Below are positions 33,413 through 43,600 of a stretch of DNA of 64,000 bases, piece by piece. This stretch comes from Erpobdella octoculata (taxonomy: Eukaryota; Annelida; Clitellata; Hirudinida; Erpobdellidae). Location: NCBI GenBank assembly GCA_963978895.1, contig OZ022242.1, positions 19,144,977 to 19,208,976 on the forward strand, in the 5' to 3' direction. Made by a program: the position numbers and the translations under genes. Each line of letters starts with the position of its first letter. Position 1 is the stretch's first letter. Under the pieces are notes generated by a model, which made no database searches, was not told the origin of the DNA, and saw only the letters and a program-made list of their open reading frames with translations.

Positions 33413-34278
33413 CAAATGTGGGGTGGAAAATAGGGTTATTTGGTTTTTAAAGTAACTGCTACTCAACAACTGTAATTGCTACAGATGTAAAAATTAATAC
33501 TTAGTATCTACTCAAAAAAAAAGATATACGTGTTTCATCATTTTTTAGGGTTATTTGGTTTTTAAAGTAGCTGCTACTCAAAAACTGTTAATGCTACAGA
33601 AGTAAAAATTAGTATTTAGTTTCTACTCCAAAAATAATGAAATACGTGTTTTAGCATTTTTTGAAAATTTGGTTTCCAGGACCTCAAATGTGGGGTGGAA
33701 ATAAGGGTTATTTGATTTCAAAATAACTACTACTCACAAACTGTAAGTGCTACAAATGTAAAAATTAGTATTTTGAAGTTTTGTGCCGGTTAAAAGTAGC
33801 TAAGTCCAGTTTATCATCGGCCGGGCCAAGCCGTTATTTTAGAGTCTTCACACGGGCCAGGCCAAACCTTAAATCAAAGTGGGACGGGCCGAGGCTTTTC
33901 ACTAAGTATATAGATATTTTAGTGATTTTAGGGTCTTCAGTTTGGCCGGGCCAAACCTGAGGTCAAGGTGGGACGGGCCGAAGTTTATCATCAAGTATAT
34001 AGAACTTTTAGGCCTGTAAAAATGGGCCGGGCCTAATTCAGACGGGCTGTGCCGGGCCAGGAGTTTGGGTTTTTAAAACGGGCTGGTCTAATTTGTCGAC
34101 GGGCCGAGCCGAGACCTAAAAAAATAATCTCTACTATGGATGCACGGTTCAAACTCTCTAATTTCATGCGAGCGAAGCCGCTACGGGCACTGCTAGTTTT
34201 TATATATATAGATTACAACAAAAAATACCTACTGTTACTCTAAATTGCTCAAATTTGTTGTTCGTGTGCGCCCGCCTT

Positions 34279-35141
34279 AAGGGAAAAGAACTCGGATCCT
34301 GAATCCGCCGCTGAAATAAAATAGAAGTCGACTTTTAAACCAGCCATCATTTAAACTGGTGGCTTCTGTGAGCAATCTTCATTAAGTTAAGATCTACGAA
34401 AATTGAAGTTTTTTCTGGTATTTTGCTTTAAAAGTATGTTAAAAACATAAATTTAAAAATTATCTCAGTTATCGGTAAAGAACTCATGCTGTCTTTAAAT
34501 TCTTCTAATAGAAACAACAATTTCGCAAATTGGGATTTCCAGCATCGAAAGCTAGCATAGGTTTGCTGGCGGGTTTTTACACTTTTTTTTACCAATCGTT
34601 GATTACAAATCGATTTGTTTACAAATGATATGGCATTTGATCAACTGCCGAGTAAGTTGGCTACATTGTGGGGCTCCAGGACAATCGCCAGACGTAGACT
34701 CGGACTGGAGATCGAAGTTGAAGAATTTTTTTATACAGATGGAGGCCAAACTGGCGGTACCTTAGCTCCATCTGATAGAGCGTTTGAATTGCAAGACGGT
34801 GAAGATGTTCGTCAGAGGGCTGCCTGCATGGAAAAAAAGAGACTCTTATTGTATGATTATGTATTTTTTAAATTGATATTATTTTGGGTCTAATATCAGC
34901 TGTAAATAATATTAAAATTGCGAAAAGTTAAAAAGGTGAAACATTAAAAGTGATGCTAAGAAAAAACAAAAACCTAATAACTTAGTAATCTACAGTTCCA
35001 TTCAAAGCAAAATTTTTATCAATATTTTAGCATTCAATTCATGCATTTTAATTCTAGAGCGAATAAATAATCTCTAGGCCTAGTGCATATATGTGGAGTA
35101 GCAGGACCGATTTAGTCCATCCTTAAAAGTGGGGAACTGTA
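34279..35141. other. Interval with an orphan exon candidate
   Basis: Apart from the candidate exon at 34630-34850 this AT-rich stretch holds nothing I recognise. Confidence 0.4.
34630..34850 (+). CDS. Candidate first coding exon, possibly of the TMC gene
   Basis: An ATG opens about 73 codons of mixed, gene-like composition (start MAFDQLPSKLATLWGS, many acidic and basic residues). They stop being coding-like at a possible GT donor (34851, GTATGA, phase 2). The codon usage is less AT-biased than the surroundings, as for exons of the other host genes. I do not recognise the peptide. TMC proteins have variable, charged cytosolic N-termini and the next gene downstream lacks its N-terminus, which makes that link possible. 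The phases do not connect directly to the 40265 exon, so another exon would be needed. It may also be chance or an unrelated gene. Confidence 0.35.
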
Positions 35142-35180
35142 GGTTTATTGACAATTGTGATTTTATCGACTCAACTTAGA

Positions 35181-35260
35181 AAGTCGATAAACTCGCAAAG
35201 AAGTCGATAAACTTGCGAAGGAGTCGATAAACTCGCGAAGGAGTCGATAATGCCGCAAAG
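35181..35260. repeat. 20-bp subterminal repeat, four copies
   Basis: Exactly four 20-bp units of the AAGTCGATAAACTCGCAAAG type. Related words recur near the right end. Such arrays are often transposase-binding sites. Confidence 0.9.
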
Positions 35261-35544
35261 AAGACTAGCGTCTAATTTACAAGCGAAGAACATCACGTGA
35301 CTTCCTCATGGATATGCATTAACAACATTCCAAGGCTCGGCTTAACAATTTCGCAGTTTGCTGTTTACCTGCCACATCATTTTTGTTTTAACCATAGATT
35401 ATCGAGCAGAAGTTATTATTTTGTTATTTTAGTTCAAAATGTTTATGGATATGGAATCTGTTTAATATTTTTGCAGTTTTGAAATAAATTGACAGGGTGT
35501 GAACAAACATTTCAAATTTTTTTACTTACACAATTTACAGTTAC

Positions 35545-37817
35545 AGTCAGTCCATGTCCAAGTTGCTCTTCACCATCCAGCAACCTCAAGCCCATGAAAC
35601 TTGCAGGATTTGCAATAAGCAGTTTAAGAACAAAAAAGTTGTGAATCGACATAAAGAAGAACCGTTACCTGATCCAATCAAATGTACAGTTTAGTGCTCT
35701 GTGTCAGTTCGCATTTGAAAACTTGAGTCAACTCATGAATCATTTATTTGAAAACCATCAAGTGAGCACTGATGTAACTAACTTAGAATTTGATTCTGTT
35801 GAAGCTTTAAAAGCTTGGAAGGAGGAAACTGAACTTAATACTGGATCATTTTATTTGAGTAAATTATACACATAAAAATTAAACTTCTACTGTAACAAAT
35901 TATATTTGCAATAAAAGTTGCTCTTATGTTTCTAAGTCTACAGACAAAGTTTGTGAAAATAAGATTAAAGGATTTCATAGATGTGTGAAAATATGTCAAG
36001 CCCATATAACTCTTGTCAAATCAATCGAAGCTAACTGTAAATTACAAGTGTCTTTCTGTAAGACACATGTTGGACATTCTAAAGATGTTGGCCATCTGAA
36101 TTTGTAAAAATCAGCATGACAATCTCTGGCTGGTCAACTGTTGCAGGGAAGAACAAAGCATAAATTCCTCTCTAAACGTACAGACAATTTTATCCCTAAT
36201 AAAAGATTATATTACAACACAAATAAAGATCTCAAAAACATCTGTTAATCATTTAATCTGATGAGTGAATCAATAATGCTGTAAATGTTGATATATTTGT
36301 GAACAAGTTGAAGGAAAATCCAATTTTGTTTTACAAACCTCAGGGGAAAAAATCTGATGATTTTCCAGAAATTCAAAGAGATGATTTTTCATTAGGTTTC
36401 ATGAATAGAGCCCAGCAAGAACTGTTCCAAATGTATGGCAACGACATTGTAATGATTAATTCCACTTAAGGAACTAACATGTACAATATAAGATTGACAA
36501 CAGTTATGGTAGCAGACTCAAATTATGAAGGCTTCCCTGTTGCATTTTTGTTCACAATCACAGATACTGAGAATACTTTAATTCATTTTTTTCAGCAATA
36601 AAGGAACGTCTTTCATGTTTAATGATGCACCAGCCCACTGCAATGCCTGGGGCAAAGTTTTTAAAAATGCACCACAGAAGTTATTGTGCACTTGGCATGT
36701 TTTAAAAAACTTAAACCAAAACCTGAACAAAATTTCAGTTGTTGAGATACAAAAATAGGCCAAAGATCAAGTGTTGGATCTTGTGCATGAATTGGATGGA
36801 GTGACTTTTAAAAAACTGATGGGAGTCACAGTTTCAGAATTACTAAATGATGATTTAACTCGAAACTACGTCCAATATTTTGTCAATCATTATGCTCAAC
36901 GTCCCATGCAGTGAGCATATTGTCACTGCAAAGGAGTAAAAAGAAATACAAATATGGCCCTTGAAAGGTGGCATAAAGAATTAAAGCACAATCCAGATAT
37001 TGGAGGAAAATGGCAGCAATGTCTGGATGCCACTTTTCATAATGTTTTACGTTGTCTGAAAGACAAGTTTATGAATCGCCTTGTTTCATTAACACATGGA
37101 AAGATGCCAAGAAAATTAAATGATCTGAGGCGAAGGCACAAGCCACAAAGCAAGTGCATTATTGAACAATGATGGTGTGATAGTCATTGAAGAAGGCAGA
37201 TTGTGGACCGTACCATCTTCCCGCAATATCATTGGTTAAGTTGCTCTGGTTAATGAGTACTGTTGTTGCATAATTCGATGTCATGATTGCCAAGCATGCA
37301 TTCATAACTTCACTTGTCAGTGCCAGGATTACTCCATTAAATTCCAGATGTGCAAGCACGTCCATTTGGTGTGCCACTTGTTTCGAGTGAAAAAGGATCA
37401 AACCAAAAACTCTGATAGTGAAGAGAGCACTAACGAGTTACACATTGATTAATCTGTAATAGTTAATGCTTCAGAACATGAAGATATAACTCGCCAACTG
37501 CAAACAGACATGATGGAAAATGGCATTACTCGAGACCCTCTTGAAAAAAGAAAACAAGAACTTATTGATGCATTTACGACTTTAGTCAAAAGCTGTAACT
37601 CCAATGAGGGGCTTGAATCAAGCTGCTTGATGCTATTGCTAGGAATAATGCTCCATTGGGTCCAGCATTGGCAGTTGTTAAGCTTTCATACAAACCATCT
37701 ATAGTACCAGTTTCAGCAAGAGTTCCTCCAAATAAAAAAGCCCAACAACAAAACCGATTGAAACTGAAAAAAATGAAACAAAAGACAAAAGCTAATGAAT
37801 GTAATGAGCCTTGTTAA
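35545..37817 (+). pseudogene. MULE transposase pseudogene
   Basis: Read through several stops and frameshifts, the order is: a Cys2-His-rich segment (CRICNKQF, then LMNHLFENHQ), an ALKAWKEE helix, a HxxxVKICQAH...CKTHVGHSKD segment, the DDE catalytic start MINST followed by TNMYNIRLTTVMV and GFPVAF, then DAPAHCNAW and CTWHV, and a C-terminal SWIM zinc finger (CQCQDYSIKFQMCKHVH at about 37318-37365). This is the animal MULE transposase order. In-frame stops lie at about 36466, 36757 and 36913, and frameshifts near 36595 and 37170. It cannot make active protein. The last stop-free tail (KKAQQQNRLKLKK) ends at about 37817. Confidence 0.85.
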
Positions 37818-37844
37818 AATAATACATTGACTGCACTAAATATG

Positions 37845-38425
37845 TTTCTCAAATAAGTGGTTTTTTAATTTTGTCTTTCAATTTCTGTTTGCTATTATTA
37901 AAATCCTATCGTGCTTTGTATATTATGTAAATGTCTGGTAGTATTTTTTCAAATAAGTGTTTTTTAAATGCTATTTCATTATTTCCGGTTTATGTCATTA
38001 AAACCACATCATGCTTTGTAAATTTTGTAAATAATGAACAATACTGATAGTGTTTAAATATATATATTTTAAATCAAATGTTTTTTAAATGCTGTTTTAT
38101 TAATTTCTTTTTTGCCATGTTTTATTAATTTCCTTTTGCCATTGAGACCATCATGCTTTGTATATTTTTTATATTATTTTTATGTTATTTTTTGGATACT
38201 TTTTTTCAAATTAGTGTTTTTTAAATGTTTCATTATTTCCTGTTAGTGTCATTAAAACCCCATCATGCTCTGTAAATTTTTTATATAATAATGTCTGGTA
38301 GTATTTTTTTCAAATAAGTGTTTTTAAATGTTATTTCCTTATTTCCTGCTTATTTCATATTTTGTAATGAACAGAGTATTATTTTAAATAAAATGTTTTT
38401 TAAATGCTGTTTTATTAATTTCTGA
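37845..38425. repeat. ~125-bp degenerate tandem repeat
   Basis: About five diverged units, each with CAAATAAGTGTTTTTTAAAT, TTTCATTATTTCC, a CATCATGCTTTGTA word and GTCTGGTAGTATTTTTT. Lies between the MULE transposase and its right end. Confidence 0.8.
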
Positions 38426-38558
38426 TATCATATTTAAAGTGTTTACGAGGAAAGAAATAAGATATTTCAATATGGTTCAACTACTAACTAACTAATCCGT
38501 CGCAAGTGTTACATTACAGTCTTTGTTTATATTACGTCTGTGCTATGACTGCATTTGA

Positions 38559-38561
<3 letters not shown>

Positions 38562-38617
<56 letters not shown>
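38562..38617. repeat. (TA)n microsatellite
   Basis: Perfect TA run inside the MULE. Confidence 0.95.
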
Positions 38618-38620
<3 letters not shown>

Positions 38621-38744
38621 TATTCACGAGAAAATCATGTGACTTGTTGAGTCCATTCTTGCATATTAACGATGACACCACGTGATGTTCCTCGCATGTA
38701 AATTAGACGCCAGTGCAAAGAGGACGATAAACATGCCAACAAGT

Positions 38745-39965
38745 CGCACACGGCCTGATGGATATAAGTATATTAACCTATACGACCATTTAATCAATTT
38801 AAGTTTTCTGGTTCACATAAGCAAAGCTGAGTTTTCACTCGGTGGTGTCTCGATCTAACTCTTGAATGAAAACAGTATTTTTAATAACAGTGACCCTTGT
38901 AGAATAAATGCAACGCAACCAAAAATTGCAAGTTTTATTTTGTTGCAAAATTGTAGATAACATAATATAAAAAATATTAAATTGCACATTTAAATAAAAT
39001 AACAAAAACTGTACAGATTTTATAAGTAGTTAATATATGAACAATTTCAGTGTGGAGAATCTGGATATTGATTACTTTCTGTTTAAAAGCTAACCAGATT
39101 TCCCACACTTTCTCATCCTTCTCCAAGTCGAGTTTTTTTGGCTGTCTGAGCAGCTGTCCGGTTGCAAGGTAATCTTCCTCTACTGGAATAGCTTGGGCTT
39201 TATTGAAGAGAATACCAAAAATTTCCTAAAAGATTGTACCATCCTTCAAACTCTTGTTGAGAGAGCTGTGTCATCCCTCTATGTCATTGTTGGTTTTCAG
39301 TTCAACCATATACAAACTCTTCTATTTCAAAATACACAACCATCCAAGTGTTTTTTATGTACTCTACAAACCTATAGAAACACAAATAAAATGTTAATAA
39401 AAAAACGTCATTTACTATATGAGAAAAAGTCTTAGTACAAACCAAGCAAGTAAACAAACACGAGATCGATTAAACTATAACATTTAACATAACAAAAGAC
39501 TATTTTTTTAATCATATCTCATTATATCCTCAAAAAATAGCCTATCAGCCAGTAAAAGTTATGACAGAAAGCAAAAAAGAATTAACACAGCTAATAGTAG
39601 ACTATGAATAATCATTTCATTAAACAATATGAATAATTATAAAGCGCCTCCCTTCACTTCCATTGTGTGCCTGTGGGTATATACAGAAACTTGCCTACGG
39701 TCATCTAGCGTGTTACTCTAGCGACAAAACTATTTTCAAAAAATAAAATTACAAACTCTTAGTTCAAACTTCAGAACTTTTGTACACATTTTATAATTGT
39801 GACACTTTATTCAAGAACTGATTTAAATGTATTTAGCATATAGTCTTATGTCAAGACATCACCGAGTGAATATATAGCTTTGCTTAAGTAAACCATATGA
39901 GTGCTACAAGGCGATGGTCATTTAGATTATTATACTTCTATCAATCCACACGTAAGCGACCCGTT
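38745..39965. mobile_element. Inverted-repeat segment inside the right MULE arm
   Basis: The left part (38745-38870) and the reverse complement of the right part (39840-39965) share TAAGCAAAGCT, TCACTCGGTG and AGTATA blocks over about 120 bp. This segment separates the inner and outer parts of the MULE right end. It may be an independent element or a duplicated end. No coding frame is recognised. Confidence 0.55.
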
Positions 39966-40264
39966 GGGATTTTCATCGACTTCTTCGCAAGTTTGTCGAC
40001 TTTCCAAGTTGAGTCGATAAAGTCATGATTGTCGATAAACCCTCATAGAATCATTAAAAGTATCTCCATATTAAAGCACCAGTAACATACAGAGTTGATA
40101 CGGGGATTGGAATAACCATCAGTCCTGATGTGTAAGATGAAGAAAACAGCTATATTGTTGATCAGTGGATAGTTAGAAATTTTAAAGTCAACACAGTGCA
40201 TCAGATTTTTAATTCAAGAATATATTTTTAATAAGTTCTAAATTTACAAGAGGAATAGAAGCAG

Positions 40265-40344
40265 TTTCCAAAAACCAAATTTTTAATGAGAATGCGAAGA
40301 TCGTCTCACGAAAAATCAGAGGGATGAGACGAGCAGATGCAAGT
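40265..40344 (+). CDS. Candidate upstream TMC exon
   Basis: An 80-nt segment after a CAG acceptor and before GTTAAG. It ends in phase 0, as the next exon (40663) requires. It encodes a basic stretch (KIVSRKIRGMRRADAS), like the charged region just before the first membrane segment in TMC proteins. No donor in phase 1 was found upstream, so it is only a candidate. Confidence 0.4.
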
Positions 40345-40662
40345 GTTAAGTGATTAAAAATGCGTGGCAATGATAATTCAATCTGTTTTGTTCAGGAATA
40401 AATACAACAACAGTGATTCAGCTAAGAGCAAAAGGTTACAAGTTTCTACTTTTCCAATTGTTAGTATTAGTCTTAATAGTTCAAACATTTAGATATGTTA
40501 TTATATGCTTTTATTCAATTTTATAATATTATTTATAAGTTAATAAACAGATGTTACTTTGCAACTCATTTTAGTTGAAAACCTTCTGATAATAATTATA
40601 ATAATGTGTTGAACATTTTGTGTTATATATGTGTTGATAGTTTCTACTTACAATCATTTCAG

Positions 40663-43600
40663 ATTTCCAAAAAGTACTTCAAGAATCTCTACAGCTCAGT
40701 ATTAAGTAGGATTAACATAATAGAAAAATATCTTAAGAAAATTGAGGGTCAGTTTTTTTTAAGATTTTGTTTTGTTTGAAAATGACATTGTTATTTACTT
40801 TAGGTAGGGCCATAGCTAACATGTCAGTCCTGGGGTATAACTGTCCCATTTGACAGACAAAGTTCTAAGTCATTTTTTAAAAATAAATTATTACTTTTTA
40901 TATATATTGTATATTTTGAAAAAAAAACCTTAAGTTGGGTATTACTGCCATCCTAATGTGTTTGTTGAATTTTAAGCAAATTTGTTACAAACTAAGATGA
41001 ATAAGTCTATAAAACAGAAAAACAGTTTTCCAGATACTCGATGTGGAAATATGTGAGGATGGAAAATATCAGAAACTTTCAATAAATCGATATGGAAAGA
41101 AAACAGTTTTATTATAAATTTTTTAAATAAACTAAAAAATTACAAAAGTAATCGTTTGATATCGAAGGAACTTCAGCGCATTTTCGGCTAACGCATTAAC
41201 ATGCTTAGCCCTCCTTTATTTTATAAATAATTAAAATTTAAAAATATTTTAGTCATTTTTACAGTTAACATTTTACAATTAAAAAAGACTGATAAAACAT
41301 ATTTTTAGTTTATAATAATTGTGGGAGACTCAAAAAAGATTGAAAATAAATTATTGGTATTTAGTATTTAGACTGGTGGAAATTAAAAACTTTTATTGAA
41401 AATTTAAGCATAAGGACCTTTGACAAAACATCACTTGTTTAAAGAATTAGAAGATCAAACTCGCTTTCAAAGCTAAAAACTTTAACGAAATTGTAGAGAT
41501 GTTAATTATACCGATAATTATAAAAAAAAAAAAAAAAAAAATTATATTAATATACTTAATTGGTGTACAAAACTTTATTTTTTAAAGATATCATTTCGTT
41601 TATGATAATTATGAGACAAATAAAATTTAATAGGGCGGACAATATAGCCGAAAAAATCCCAAATGGACGCCGAGAACCCAGAAAATGTTATCGGTGCATT
41701 ATTTAAATGTAGATCAACTTGTTTGGATATTATTTAACTTATGAAGGCGTCTTCCATACTGTAGCCGAAATCTTGATGGATAAACCAGTTGCATTTGCAG
41801 ACATACATGGTATGATGGGAATGTTTCACTGGGTTAAAGTACTGCTCAAGTGTACTGGACGATATTTGTTGGGGTCTGGTATTGAAAATGGTTTGATTGA
41901 GACAGAGGTGTTTGGCAAGTTGACGCTAAATTCTGTTTTAGAAGGTACTCATTATGTTAGATCTTTCCAAGGCATAACAATTGTATCAGATGTCATAAGT
42001 TCCTTGATGTGGGAGGCATTTCAGCTGTGGGTCACTGAGCACGAAGTTGAAAAAAAAAACTAATGATGTGATGTCGTGTGCAGTTGAACTTAGAACAGCT
42101 CTGTGTGTTAAAAACAAAGACAAATCAACGGCGAAATTTGTAGAATTGCTTGAGAAATCAGACCATATTCAACAAATGTTCCTGTTTTTTGTGAAAGAAT
42201 GTGAATCAAAGTCAGAAGTTTGCCAGTATTGGGGTGTCTTTCAGCCGATGGCCTTGATTGTCAAACATCTCATTTCTTCTGATCGTGAAGGAAATTTTGC
42301 ACTTCACGTTGCATCTGTAGACAAGTCACTTCCAATCTTCAGAGAAAGTGATTGTTTGAACTACCTCCGATATGGTACTTTCTACCGTGAAAGTATAAAC
42401 AAACTAGAACATACTAATCCAGATGTCTTTCGCCGATTTGTGTGTGGCCAATTTGTTGTTAAAGACCGTGTTGGTTCTTTCAACGCTGTTGCACCAGACA
42501 TGAAACTAGAGCAGTCTATACAGAAAGCATCCAAAAGCAAGGGTGGAATTGTTGGCAATACACGAAACACGGCTGTTGTTGTTGAATGGCAGCTTATTTT
42601 TCATGAAATTTTGCTGATTTCCAACAACTTGAGAGAGATGACAAAAGACAATTCAATGAACCATAGTGAATCTGTACAGGTACACCATGATTTGGTAAGT
42701 CGGAAAGCAAATTATCTTAACAAAAATGTGGCACAACTGCTTGACTTCGTATGCAGCAGCGGAAATCCGTTCATTATTCAATCGCCTGGAATCAAGTTGC
42801 ATAATTTCATCACTAAGGAGATAGCTCATGATGAAGTGTCTCTGCGTCTTTGCCAGGCACTTAGGAACGGAGAAAGCTGCTTCAAAGAGTTTTACAAAGA
42901 AGGATAAAACAAAGAAACTGTTGGCCACAATTTTCAAAAGAAACCTGCTTGTAATGGACTATAAGCCACCGACAACTACCACAGATTCTGTTACTCCTTA
43001 TTCACAGAAGGTATTAGCTGCAGCTCAGCGCAACATCGATATCTTGATACAACGTGGTATGCCAATGGCAGAAATCTACTCTTATGATGTTTTGCCAGAT
43101 TCAATCATTTTTGGCAGTAATTTTGCATCAAAACCAGAGAAGAGTAAACTCGTGACTGAAATTGAAAAACTATTAGTGCCTGAAGAAATGGTTTTTCAAC
43201 ATTGGGATGCAGTTGTTATAGTTGATTTCATGTCGAAAATTAGCTTGTTTCCAAATTTGTGGTCGTTTGGCACATTTGGAAATGCTATTATATGGGTGCT
43301 GTCTGCAGGCCAGTCTATGTGTTGCAGAACAAGTTTCCATTTTATCTTCGACAGCTATATCGAATCGTCAATTGAAAAGCGGTGAAAGAAGTTGGCGTTC
43401 AGCTGGCACATCAGCAGTTTATATGACCGTCATAGGTCCTGATGCACCAATACTAAAACAGATGGACAAGTTTTGGACATCTCCAAGCAATAAGACTAAT
43501 TTACAGCTTTTAACTTGCCTGCTTGCTAGAGAACAGCAATCAATTCATCCCACCATACTCAGTGGGTGCTTTATTGATAATGACATTGTGCCAGCTGAGT

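Larger units (their letters stand above)
29599..34196 (+). mobile_element. Non-autonomous Helitron, family A, copy 2 (with copia inside)
   Basis: 5' TCTATATATATAAAAGAACA at 29599 and 3' hairpin plus TGCTAG at 34196, between A (29598) and T (34197). After removing the copia and one 5-bp duplication it is 1596 bp, almost the same as copy 1 (1599 bp). CTGA microsatellite, ~157-bp tandem units and GC-rich 3' part come in the same order. Confidence 0.87.
28754..34212 (-). mobile_element. Non-autonomous Helitron, family B, interrupted
   Basis: Minus strand: TC start at 34212 (TCTATATATATAAAAA), 3' end at 28754 with a CCGGGCAACGCCGGG-like hairpin and CTAG. Flanks 28753 (A) and 34213 (T) restore an AT target. 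Its inside contains a degenerate CGGGAAGCGACC-type minisatellite (28780-29080) and a conserved part (29427-29598) also seen at 59800-59955. Family A copy 2 is inserted in it just inside the TC end. Confidence 0.7.
28386..34278. mobile_element. DNA transposon shell with ~33-bp inverted ends
   Basis: The left end AAGGCGGGCGCACACGAACA (from 28386) is matched by the reverse complement of the right end (to 34278) over about 33 bp with two mismatches. After removing the nested insertions only about 430 bp of this element remain, so it was a short MITE. No transposase is left. The superfamily is unknown. Confidence 0.7.
35142..40041 (+). mobile_element. Mutator-like (MULE) DNA transposon, decayed
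   Basis: Terminal inverted repeats of about 67 bp: left from GGTTTATTGACAATTGTG (35142), right the reverse complement ending at 40041 (GTCGATAAACC). A second inverted pair (about 35265-35330 versus 38630-38735, sharing GCGTCTAATTTACA and GAACATCACGTG) shows that the right arm was split by ~1.2 kb of extra sequence. It contains a broken MULE transposase. No clear 8-11 bp target duplication is visible. Confidence 0.8.
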
